This document shows positions 1 through 6,920 of a stretch of 7,207 nt of DNA, one piece after another. Each line of letters opens with the position of its first letter. Position 1 is the first letter of the stretch. A program made the translations under genes and the position numbers. The stretch comes from Clostridia bacterium (GTDB taxonomy: Bacteria > Bacillota_A > Clostridia > UBA1212 > UBA1255). A model generated the notes under the pieces. It saw only the letters and a list, made by a program, of their open reading frames with translations. It was not told the DNA's origin and did no database searches. The stretch lies in assembly GCA_017522515.1 (NCBI GenBank), contig JAFWZH010000139.1:1-7207 (forward strand), read 5' to 3'.

Positions 1-516
1 CTTGGAGATTTTTGAGGTAGAAATAATACGCTGTTGTATCATTTTCTCCGGCAAAATCATGATATCTAAAGCCACAGATGCCCGTAGTATCATAGAAATA
101 GACAAGGCTTGTACCGTTTCGGCGTTCCTTTATCAGCTTATCGCCATCATAAAAATAACAAGCATCATTCTTTGCTACTCTATTTCCATTCGAATCATAG
201 CCAAATGTTGTGTTATCAATTTTTTCAAATAGCGAACTTTATCCCACACAAGATTATGTCCTCGGTACGTTGTGGGATTTCCAAGCTCGTCATAATAAAT
301 TCTCTGTCCGTTGAAATATGTAAGCTTATCTTTCCAGCCCGTGGTTGCATAAGTATATTCATCGGTATCTATCGGACAGCAGAGTTCATTAAGCGTATAT
401 GGATATGTATTCTTTGAAAGAATATTGCCCGCCGTATCATATGTCATGGCATAAGACTTTCCAAGAAGCGCATTGTCCTCACGGATAAGCTGATTCATGC
501 CATCATATGTATAATT
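1..516 (-). pseudogene. Third Rhs core fragment, frameshifted and running off the left edge
   Basis: Reading on the minus strand from 516, the codons give NYTYDGMNQLIREDN, matching YEYDGMNQLIREDN of the full-length Rhs. They continue through TGWKDKLTYFNGQRIYYDELGNP and WDKVRYL. The frame then fails: it runs to a stop at 177-175 without further similarity. Deleting one base's worth of shift at the A-run on the minus strand (plus 220-225) restores the Rhs frame, which continues as DNTTFGYDSNGNRVAKND, LIKERRNGTSLVYFYD, TGICGF and AYYFYLKNLQ to the window edge. An ORF with ATG at 498 exists, but homology extends upstream of that ATG, and the same frame hits TAA at 555-553. It is therefore a 5'-truncated, displaced C-terminal cassette lacking a proper start, with a -1 type lesion. 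Its tip and immunity gene, if present, lie outside. A sequencing error in the A-run is an alternative. Confidence 0.8.
476..501. repeat. 26-base block shared between third fragment and full-length rhs (copy 1)
   Basis: It matches 3968-3993 at 24 of 26 bases and encodes GMNQLIREDN-type residues near the start of the third fragment. The full-length gene and the third fragment are similar from here onward toward low coordinates, while upstream of about 516 the fragment's similarity stops. Confidence 0.75.
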
Positions 517-589
517 GTCTCCTTTGCAGTGAAAGTAACAGTTGAAGAGAGGTTAATCCCTTCAACTGTTTCCTCACTAAAAGGCAATT
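513..589. repeat. Imperfect 77-base palindrome at the edge of the third Rhs fragment
   Basis: The core arms are AACAGTTGAAG (537-547) and CTTCAACTGTT (560-570). Pairing resumes outward after short mismatched parts: AGTGA (528-532) with TCACT (574-578), CCTTT (521-525) with AAAGG (580-584), and AATTG (513-517) with CAATT (585-589). The left end of the structure falls where similarity to the full-length Rhs begins (about 516), so it sits exactly at the cassette junction. The sequence GAGGTTAA occurs at 549-556 within the loop and again at 600-607. No transposase or terminator T-run accompanies it. The origin is unknown. Confidence 0.65.
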
Positions 590-628
590 TTGTAACCATG
601 AGGTTAAATCTTCACATAAGGGTTCGGG

Positions 629-683
629 ACTATCCAAACAAGTTTGCGTTTTGGTGACCAAAGGCGATGCTTGTTTGGATAGT
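629..683. repeat. Long imperfect palindrome after the second immunity gene
   Basis: The outer arms are 14 bases and perfectly complementary: ACTATCCAAACAAG (629-642) and CTTGTTTGGATAGT (670-683). An inner perfect 5-bp stem TTTGG (650-654) and CCAAA (658-662) closes on a TGA loop. Between them more pairs can form with small mismatches, so almost the whole 55 bases can fold into one hairpin. No T-run follows on either strand, so it is not a standard intrinsic terminator. It lies 21 bases downstream of the immunity stop codon. It could protect the transcript's 3' end, mark a cassette boundary, or be a remnant of a small non-autonomous element. Confidence 0.7.
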
Positions 684-703
684 GCAAAACTTAGCAGCAA
701 CCA

Positions 704-1021
704 TTATACTATGATATACTTATTCGCAACGGCATTGCTTAGCCACTCAGCCGCACGACGGATTTTCTCTCGAGGCGATCCGCTTCTTTGTTCAAATTCA
801 TTTTTGTATTCTACCGCATCAAAGCTAAAAGAATCCGAATCATATATACGTATACTGAGAGGAACATCAACTTGCTCATCATAGAGAATCATGATATTTT
901 TATTTGGATTGCTCCAAACAATATAATAATACGCTCCATGTTTCTGCTTCAAACTAATTTTGAAACCATATATCTTCGATAAGAATTCAAATTCTTTTTT
1001 TAATGTTGCATATCTTCCCAT
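704..1021 (-). CDS. Small soluble protein, candidate immunity protein for the second Rhs tip
   Basis: The product has 105 residues, with the start set by GAGGAG five bases upstream of ATG and a TAA stop at 706-704. It begins 17 bases after the stop of the displaced Rhs cassette. It has no signal peptide or membrane segment. The order of predicted elements is a basic amphipathic helix (ATLKKEFEFLSKIYGF), beta-like strands (HGAYYYIVWSNP, NIMILYDEQ, PLSIRIYDSDSF) and a C-terminal helix (PREKIRRAAEWLSNAVANK). This is a compact alpha-beta-alpha protein. I do not recognise the family. Its place right behind a variable Rhs tip argues for immunity, and a cytosolic location would imply that the partner tip acts inside the cell. 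This is inference from position and size only. Confidence 0.78.
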   Translation of the reverse strand: MGRYATLKKEFEFLSKIYGFKISLKQKHGAYYYIVWSNPNKNIMILYDEQVDVPLSIRIYDSDSFSFDAVEYKNEFEQRSGSPREKIRRAAEWLSNAVANKYIIV

Positions 1022-1026
1022 AACAT

Positions 1027-1032
1027 CTCCTC
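1027..1032 (-). promoter_or_regulatory. Ribosome binding site of the second candidate immunity gene
   Basis: GAGGAG sits 5 bases before the ATG at 1021, a near-ideal arrangement. The immunity candidate thus has a strong translation signal of its own, whereas the toxin fragment before it has no good start. This fits an antidote that is made even while its toxin cassette is silent. Confidence 0.7.
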
Positions 1033-1038
1033 ATATCG

Positions 1039-2055
1039 TCACATTAACCAAATATTATATAAATACTGATAGCCTTTTGTAAGAGCAATTTCCTTTGCGT
1101 ATGATCCGGTCAATTCTCCACCACAATCGTAAATCGCTCCTTTCAAAGCCATTACAGCTTTGACAACACATTTGTTTTGCCACCAACCAACAGTTTCAGC
1201 GGCTTTTTCACCAGCCACCTTTTTTATCAAGTTGAATTCTGTTAAACCAGAATAATGACGTGTATTAGCCAACGCTGCAACATCTTCAAATGTTCCCTTT
1301 TTTCCTATAGTTATGCCAGACTTTGCATTTTTTATAGTTCTTGAAGCACCCCCAATTACAGCACCACCGAGAGCACCTATTCCTCCCATCATAAATCCAT
1401 CAGCCAAACCATCAACCATGCCTTGTGTTCCACCGGTAGCATAGCCAATAGCACCACTCACAGCAGTGCTTGCAACAACACCTGCAATAACTGGCAAAGC
1501 AGCACCTCCGGTGGCAACCGTAACAGCGACTGCCGCAACAGTTGTTACTGCACCGACAACAACCTTTGCCCAGTTAGGCATTGACCATTCGCCTTCGGAA
1601 TCAACGCGATTGGAGGGGTTGCCAATACAATATGCATAAAGATTGTAGCTCAAGATAGAACCGTCAGCACCAAGATTTTCGGGAGAATCTGCATTGATAA
1701 AACGACCTGTATTGGGATCATAATAGCGGGAATTGAGGTAATAAAGTCCTGTTTCGGTATCGTAGTAATAGCTACGGTAGCGAATGGGATTGATAGCTCC
1801 AATTCCAGTTGGGTCATAGGTTATGTAACATTTACCCCATGCGTCGTAGAGGTATTCAGCAACAACATTTCCATTTTGGTCGAGAATTGCTGTTACATCG
1901 CTTTGAAGATTTTTGTGATAGAAATAATATGCATCGGTATAACTTGTGTTACCATCTTCGTCCGTTACATATGTTCTCTTTGAAAAACCGCATATTCCGG
2001 CAGTATCATAGTAATATGTCAGTACGCTTCCGTCTTCTCTTACCTCTCGGAGCAA
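1039..2055 (-). CDS. Displaced Rhs C-terminal cassette with a different, unrecognised toxin tip
   Basis: The frame is open from 2109 (after a TAA at 2112-2110) to the TGA at 1039. There is no ATG or GTG near its beginning; the first usable codon is TTG at 2055, preceded by only a weak GGTGA. The protein from TTG has 338 residues. Residues 1-155 match the core of the full-length Rhs upstream (YDAWGK, GLYYLNSRYYDPNTGRF, YNLYAYCIGNP) and end in DSEGEW, where the other copy has DPNGM. Residues 163-237 are a Gly/Ala/Val-rich hydrophobic stretch that could insert in a membrane. Residues 246-338 form a separate tip with GTFEDVAALANTRHYSG, GWWQNKC, IYDCGG and GSYAKEIALTKGY; I recognise no family or catalytic set. 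Without N-terminus, repeats or a good start, this is most likely a silent tip that can be recombined onto the full-length gene, although low expression from TTG is possible. Confidence 0.8.
   Translation of the reverse strand: MLREVREDGSVLTYYYDTAGICGFSKRTYVTDEDGNTSYTDAYYFYHKNLQSDVTAILDQNGNVVAEYLYDAWGKCYITYDPTGIGAINPIRYRSYYYDTETGLYYLNSRYYDPNTGRFINADSPENLGADGSILSYNLYAYCIGNPSNRVDSEGEWSMPNWAKVVVGAVTTVAAVAVTVATGGAALPVIAGVVASTAVSGAIGYATGGTQGMVDGLADGFMMGGIGALGGAVIGGASRTIKNAKSGITIGKKGTFEDVAALANTRHYSGLTEFNLIKKVAGEKAAETVGWWQNKCVVKAVMALKGAIYDCGGELTGSYAKEIALTKGYQYLYNIWLM
1691..1725. repeat. 35-base block shared with the full-length rhs (copy 1)
   Basis: This block encodes part of the core motif YYDPNTGRFINA in the displaced cassette. 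It matches 3260-3294 in the full-length rhs at 34 of 35 bases, differing at 1708 (T) versus 3277 (G). Flanking sequence is also similar but more diverged. It is in direct orientation and could serve as a site for homologous recombination that exchanges tips. Confidence 0.85.
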
Positions 2056-2119
2056 ATTTTCACCGTCATAATAATATCGAATATTATTTTTACCGTATCT
2101 TCTTTCGATTTACATAAAT

Positions 2120-2602
2120 TCAATTTGCAATATTAAACAACAAGGTAATATCTACTGGAAATGAAAGTTGTTCATTCACACTTCCGCCCAAATATTTTCC
2201 TCGAAAAATATAAATCAAATTTACTTTTTCTTGGCTTTTTACCAATCTGTAAGCTAAATCTCCGTCCTCATCATATCCTTTGAAATAATCCTGACATTCA
2301 ACCCATCCGTCAAGCTCTTTCTCGTTGAATTTTGCAGAAAGACGAACCCTAATATCACGATAATCATTATTTCTCAGACACAATGAATATTTAAATTCAA
2401 CAATACTGTCGTCAATAATTCGGTAATCAACAAAGAAGCTTTCTTCCTGAACAAATGTAATGCTTGGCTCTTTTCCTTCAGGCTTTTTGACCGAATCCCA
2501 AATATGAGACGCTAAGCTAAAAAAAATAATAATACCGACTATTAAAACTATTGCCATCAACACTATGAAAATACTAAAAATTATTTTCTGAGTCTTCGTC
2601 AT
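2120..2602 (-). CDS. Single-pass membrane protein, candidate immunity protein for the lipase-like Rhs tip
   Basis: The product has 160 residues. A short basic N-terminus (MTKTQK) leads into a strongly hydrophobic segment, about residues 7-31, that should span the membrane or act as an uncleaved signal anchor. No lipobox cysteine is seen. The remaining 125 residues are soluble, with alternating hydrophobic and polar residues typical of a beta-rich domain (e.g. FFVDYRIIDDSIVEFKYSL, VNLIYIFRGKYLGG). I do not recognise a named family. The gene overlaps the rhs stop by four bases and directly follows the variable tip, which is the standard place for the cognate immunity gene in polymorphic toxin loci. 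A membrane anchor would suit a partner that attacks lipids or acts at the cell surface. The positive-inside rule points weakly to an outside C-terminal domain, but lysines after the helix make this uncertain. The immunity role is inferred from position. Confidence 0.85.
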   Translation of the reverse strand: MTKTQKIIFSIFIVLMAIVLIVGIIIFFSLASHIWDSVKKPEGKEPSITFVQEESFFVDYRIIDDSIVEFKYSLCLRNNDYRDIRVRLSAKFNEKELDGWVECQDYFKGYDEDGDLAYRLVKSQEKVNLIYIFRGKYLGGSVNEQLSFPVDITLLFNIAN

Positions 2603-5600
2603 ATCAGCACAAATCTCCTATCAATGATTCCTCCGATTATATTTAATAATTTGTTTTTTGACTTTCCCTTAAAGTAATCAACATGACCAATATCACCCAT
2701 ATAATAGGTTTTATTGTATGGTAAATACCAAGAAAGTATATCCCTACTCCCCCAAAACATATATACATTAGCAGTAGTTTGTTTAGCTTCAACTATAGGA
2801 GCACCAATCAAAAAAACATTATCTATCAATCCACTTAAGCGTTCCATAACATTTAATGCAACTTGTCCGCCCCCACTATATCCAATTAAATTTATCATTT
2901 CATTTTCTTGCAGAGGATTTTCAATTAGATCTATAATTATCGCACGTACAACAAAATCAGTGTATACATTTATGCCATTCATCTCAAGAAGCACCTCCAG
3001 AACTCCTCTGGCACTTCCTATTATTCCTTCTTGTCCGTTATATAATGGGATGTTTTTTACATCATCACCTGTCATTTCTTCAAGCAAATTGACAAAATCC
3101 ATTATATAATCCGGCGAACCAAACGTCAACTCATTATTAATACCATTAAGAACATATGTTCTCATGCCATTGGGATCAATTCCAACAATTGGATTATTAT
3201 GACAATATGCATACATATTGCAATTTAACAAACCAATTCCTGTGGAAACATATACATCCGCATTGATAAAACGACCGGTATTGGGATCATAATATCTGCT
3301 TTTGAGATAGTAAAGTCCCGTCTCGGTATCGTAATAATAACCTCTGTAACGAATAGCGTTAAATGTTGCCATTCCGCCGATATTTTGGGTTATCATGCAA
3401 TTACCCCATGCGTCATAGCGGTACTGTGCTACAAGGCTTCCAAGATCGTTATATATTCCGATGACATCACCCTGCAAATTCTTTTCAAACACATATTTGC
3501 TTGTGTCAAGTCCGTTGAAGTTACCGTATTCATCGTAATTCACCGTCAAGAGTGTAAATCCGGCAATTCCGCTTTCATCATAATAGTAAATGATACGATT
3601 GTCAAAGCCTCGCTGCTCGATGAACAGCTTACCGTTATGATATATATAATCTATATCATTCTTCTTTGTTCGTATTCCTTCGCTATTATAGCTAAATGTG
3701 TTATTATCAAAGGTCTTAAGCTGTCTTACCTTATCCCATGTAAGGGTATGACCGAGGTAAGATAATGGGTTTCCGAGGGCATCATATGTGATTGGCTGAT
3801 TATTTACACTTGAAAGCTTATCCTTCCAGCCTGTACTCGGATATGAATAATTCTTCTGCGACAAAAGCTCGGTTGGTGTTTCCGCATCATGAACATATTC
3901 CTTTTTCGTTAGAATATTTCCACTGTTGTCATATGTGCAGAGAACAGTTTTATCGAAAAATCTGTTATCCTCACGTATAAGCTGATTCATTCCGTCATAC
4001 TCATAGTTTTCAACAGTAACACCAAAGTCCTGTGTTTCTATGCTTTCGGGATAATCGCTGTGCTCAACCGTACTTATATTTCCGTTTTTATCATAGTAAT
4101 AATAAAACGCTTGAACAATTCCACCGTTTACTCTCGTTATCTGCTTTTTTACGAGATTGGTAAGTCTTGTTCCGTTTTCCTCGGGCTTGTTGTAATATTC
4201 ATATGAAATGCTTAGAAATTCTGATTCGTTCGATCTTGAATATGACTTCTTTACAACTCTTCCGTAAGCATCCTTTTCTATCTCAAAATTCAGACAACCA
4301 TCGTATTCCATTCCGGAAATTGCATTGTCAGGATAGATTTTTCCGCTTGCGTTTTTGTCATATATCGGTCTTGCTGTTTGCCAAGCATAATCATCATACA
4401 CTGTGTTTTCTTCAACCAAGCGATTGTTTGCGTCATAAACATTGTTCGAAGTAAGTACGCCTTCATTTTTCTCAGTTATGTTGCCAAATCCATCGTATTT
4501 ATAATTATACTCTGTTTCGGTGGTATTGTCAATAGATTTTGTTACCCTGCCGAGGGAATCGTATTCGATTTCCGAGAGAATTGTGGCATTTTCGTCCTCG
4601 TCGATGTAGGTAGTTTTTATCGGCTGATTGAAGCGATCGGTTTCGACCTTCATTTTTTCGCCTGTGGCGTAGGTGGTTGTGACGGTTGTAGTGTCTGTGA
4701 GAAGATAATCATTTGTAGAATATGTCATTCCGGCGATTTTCACATCCTTTGCTCGCCCCATTCCGTCATATGTGAAGCCGTAATTAAATCCGTTATGGGT
4801 TATGCTTGTAAGACGACGGTTTGTGTAGCCATAAAGTACAGAATACTCATTTTCACCCACAAGCGAGCTGACTTTCGTAACCAAATCGGTATTGGGGTCA
4901 TATGTATATGAAGTTTGCTGACCGTTAGGGGATGTTGTGCTGTTTAGCAGGCACTTTGTGGTGTCATATTCATTGGTGGTATATATATAATCCCCTCTCG
5001 GATCGTTTTCTCGAATGAGAAATTCCCCTGTTTCATCATAAGTCATTGTTTTGAGGAAAAACTCTGTCGGCTCTGCGATCGTGCTTGGATTCATATCCGG
5101 ACAATACCAAGTCTTTACCGATGTCACCATTCCAACACTGTTGTAGGTATATTTTGTTATTATTCCTCGGTAGTCTTGGGAGTAAATCAAATTGTGATTA
5201 TCGTCATACTCAGAATACGATACAAATTCATTCCCTTCCCGGTCGATGATTTCTGTTTTTACTACATTTTGTTTATCATCCTCGTACTTTATCACGGTGT
5301 TTACACTGTCAGAATGGGCACTTTTTTTCTTAAACTTATATTCCTTTCCGAAAATAACCTCATCTACAGTATAGTATTCATTGTTCTCATTTCTATCGCC
5401 GACTTCGCTATATGTGATACTCTCCGAGGGCGTGTTTACAAGTCTGATATTGTCTATATAAACCGTCGACCATCCGTTATAGCTTGTACTTTCAACAAAA
5501 ACATCAATACTTTGAGCATTCTTATCTTTATTTACCGTAATTGGTACCGGCAAAAACTGCCATGTTGAAACAGAGGAATTGAAATATTCCTTAAACTCTT

Positions 5601-6915
5601 CTATTGTTCCGTCGGAATAATATACTACCCCTTTTAATTCAACATTGCAATTTCTACTTTTTGCCCAACCGGACAAAACAAAACCTCTTCCGTTTTTATA
5701 ATCAAAATCCACAAGTGAAACAGACTGCTTTAATTGTGAATATAAATAAGAATAAACTTGACTTTTGACTTTATAACTATTTCCACCATCTATTGAATCT
5801 TCATCTGTCACAGAGCTTGGCAAGGCTCCACTCCAATTATTAATACCATTATCAAAGGAGCCGTTTTGAATAAGGTTTGCTTCATCATCATTCTGATCCA
5901 AAACGCATGAAAAGACTTTCTTTTTATCTGCATACTGATAAAAAGCTGCACCCTTTAGTTGCCTTCTGTCTTCAAGCTCTAAGCCATCCACCACAAGAGG
6001 TATTTCTTCATAGGTGCTAAATAATCTTCCTCCCCCATCAAAAATATATACCTTTTTTATGTTGCTTCGATCTTGAACTATTGCTTTGCTTCCAAAATTT
6101 ATTACTATTATTTCATCAGCTTCATCAATAAAATGGTCTTTTCCCTCTCCAAATATTTTTATCTCTTTTTGATTATTTGCTGTATTATTGATAGCATATG
6201 TAATTCCGTCTCTTTCTTTAAACGCAACAAAGTTTTTATTAGCTGTCGAAGAACCGTATATGAATTCTGTGGTTGAAGAATCAGGATGAATAATTTTTGT
6301 AAGTCTTCCATTCGGATCATACTCGAAATTTGTTATTCGGTTTGAACTGTCTGTTATTTTTATTAGTTTTTGACTTTCATATTCTATCAAAGTTTTTCTT
6401 CCGAATGAATCTGTTATTTTTGTCTTCTCGATATTTATAAAATTGCCATTGTTATCGATAACTTTATATAAATAATTATTGCTGTCAAATACTAATTTAT
6501 TATCATATTTATCAAGTATATAACTGTCGCCATAACCATAACTACCGTTCAATTTTAAGTCAAGACCACTAGTATCCTTGCCATAACCACAAGAATCATT
6601 ATCTTCAAAATAATGAGCATTATTCAAGCCATCATAATAATATGCTTGCAATACAGGTGCCTCATTAAATGATAAATGCTGCGTTGTTGAAAGCTTCCAA
6701 ATTGATTCTTTTCCAATGAAATTATATGAAAATGAAAAAGGGAAAGCAATACCTCCGGCCTTTATTTCCTCATTAAAATAATAAAAATCACCATTAAACA
6801 AATTTATTCTTCCGCCTTTTCCGATAGGAAAATAGCTTTGATTATCTGCATATGTTGATACACCATCGGTCAAATCTGATGTCAACATAATTTGTTCATT
6901 AATATTTTCACTCAT
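2599..6915 (-). CDS. Rhs/YD-repeat polymorphic toxin with a C-terminal alpha/beta-hydrolase (lipase-like) tip
   Basis: The protein is 1438 residues counted from MSENINEQ. The N-terminus (about 1-70) has no signal peptide, PAAR or LXG motif. Degenerate YD repeats appear from about residue 180 and run densely from about 545 to 1085 (e.g. FEYDPNGRLTKI, IEYDSLGRVTKS, YKYDGFGNITEK, YEYDGMNQLIRE). Between about 346 and 495 lies a carbohydrate-binding/galactose-binding-like jelly-roll insert (NLIQNGSFDNG...VYIDNIRLVNTP). The Rhs-associated core (about 1140-1251) contains YDAWGN, GLYYLKSRYYDPNTGRF and ends in DPNGM. Rhs repeats form a shell around a toxin tip. The tip here (1252-1438) has an early VLNGINN strand, GYSGG with nucleophile S1347, SRD with D1392 and GH with H1411, in alpha/beta-hydrolase order, suggesting lipase, phospholipase or esterase activity. 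The delivery route is not evident. The stop overlaps the next start (ATGA). The tip and N-terminal region are AT-richer than the middle of the gene. The tip could alternatively be a peptidase or thioesterase of the same fold. Confidence 0.93.
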   Translation of the reverse strand: MSENINEQIMLTSDLTDGVSTYADNQSYFPIGKGGRINLFNGDFYYFNEEIKAGGIAFPFSFSYNFIGKESIWKLSTTQHLSFNEAPVLQAYYYDGLNNAHYFEDNDSCGYGKDTSGLDLKLNGSYGYGDSYILDKYDNKLVFDSNNYLYKVIDNNGNFINIEKTKITDSFGRKTLIEYESQKLIKITDSSNRITNFEYDPNGRLTKIIHPDSSTTEFIYGSSTANKNFVAFKERDGITYAINNTANNQKEIKIFGEGKDHFIDEADEIIVINFGSKAIVQDRSNIKKVYIFDGGGRLFSTYEEIPLVVDGLELEDRRQLKGAAFYQYADKKKVFSCVLDQNDDEANLIQNGSFDNGINNWSGALPSSVTDEDSIDGGNSYKVKSQVYSYLYSQLKQSVSLVDFDYKNGRGFVLSGWAKSRNCNVELKGVVYYSDGTIEEFKEYFNSSVSTWQFLPVPITVNKDKNAQSIDVFVESTSYNGWSTVYIDNIRLVNTPSESITYSEVGDRNENNEYYTVDEVIFGKEYKFKKKSAHSDSVNTVIKYEDDKQNVVKTEIIDREGNEFVSYSEYDDNHNLIYSQDYRGIITKYTYNSVGMVTSVKTWYCPDMNPSTIAEPTEFFLKTMTYDETGEFLIRENDPRGDYIYTTNEYDTTKCLLNSTTSPNGQQTSYTYDPNTDLVTKVSSLVGENEYSVLYGYTNRRLTSITHNGFNYGFTYDGMGRAKDVKIAGMTYSTNDYLLTDTTTVTTTYATGEKMKVETDRFNQPIKTTYIDEDENATILSEIEYDSLGRVTKSIDNTTETEYNYKYDGFGNITEKNEGVLTSNNVYDANNRLVEENTVYDDYAWQTARPIYDKNASGKIYPDNAISGMEYDGCLNFEIEKDAYGRVVKKSYSRSNESEFLSISYEYYNKPEENGTRLTNLVKKQITRVNGGIVQAFYYYYDKNGNISTVEHSDYPESIETQDFGVTVENYEYDGMNQLIREDNRFFDKTVLCTYDNSGNILTKKEYVHDAETPTELLSQKNYSYPSTGWKDKLSSVNNQPITYDALGNPLSYLGHTLTWDKVRQLKTFDNNTFSYNSEGIRTKKNDIDYIYHNGKLFIEQRGFDNRIIYYYDESGIAGFTLLTVNYDEYGNFNGLDTSKYVFEKNLQGDVIGIYNDLGSLVAQYRYDAWGNCMITQNIGGMATFNAIRYRGYYYDTETGLYYLKSRYYDPNTGRFINADVYVSTGIGLLNCNMYAYCHNNPIVGIDPNGMRTYVLNGINNELTFGSPDYIMDFVNLLEEMTGDDVKNIPLYNGQEGIIGSARGVLEVLLEMNGINVYTDFVVRAIIIDLIENPLQENEMINLIGYSGGGQVALNVMERLSGLIDNVFLIGAPIVEAKQTTANVYMFWGSRDILSWYLPYNKTYYMGDIGHVDYFKGKSKNKLLNIIGGIIDRRFVLI
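2615..2619 (-). promoter_or_regulatory. Ribosome binding site of the candidate immunity gene, with long spacing
   Basis: AGGAG lies inside the end of the rhs coding region, 12 bases before the ATG at 2602. That spacing is long, but the start also overlaps the rhs stop as ATGA. Translation is therefore probably coupled to rhs, as expected where toxin and antidote must be made together. Confidence 0.55.
3260..3294. repeat. 35-base block shared with the displaced cassette (copy 2)
   Basis: This is the partner of the block at 1691-1725, lying in the core of the full-length rhs about 90 bases before the DPNGM junction. Recombination between the two would delete the intervening 1.57 kb, including the lipase-like tip and its immunity gene, and join the second tip to the full-length protein in frame. 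Confidence 0.85.
3968..3993. repeat. 26-base block shared with the third Rhs fragment (copy 2)
   Basis: This is the partner of 476-501, in the region of the full-length rhs encoding YEYDGMNQLIREDN, about 270 codons before the tip junction. It marks how much further upstream the third fragment's core begins compared with the second cassette's. Confidence 0.75.
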
Positions 6916-6920
6916 AGAAA

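Noticed and set aside
513..589. Integron attC site
   Set aside because: Imperfect palindromes at cassette edges suggested it, but no integrase gene and no recognisable attC core sites are visible.
494..602. Short minus-strand frame from an ATG at about 600 through the palindrome (MVTKLPFSEETVEG...)
   Set aside because: It looks protein-like but is only about 34 residues, lacks a ribosome binding site, and coincides with the long inverted repeat, which explains its content better.
629..683. Intrinsic terminator for the second immunity gene
   Set aside because: The stem is strong, but there is no T-run after it on the minus strand; it is reported as a palindrome of unknown role instead.
503..700. 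65-residue minus-strand open frame between the second immunity gene and the third Rhs fragment
   Set aside because: It covers the two palindromes, is out of frame with Rhs, has a leucine/glutamine-rich composition produced by the repeats, and has no Shine-Dalgarno sequence.
1330..1570. Signal peptide or type IV secretion helix in the second cassette
   Set aside because: The Gly/Ala/Val-rich hydrophobic stretch is internal, between core and tip, and is of the kind seen in pre-toxin regions; it is not an N-terminal signal.
4378..4911. 177-residue open frame on the plus strand, and other plus-strand frames (2714-3109, 3385-3765, 5176-5568, 1809-2117)
   Set aside because: They lie antisense inside clearly homologous Rhs coding sequence, have cysteine/isoleucine-rich low-complexity translations, and lack ribosome binding sites; they are shadows.
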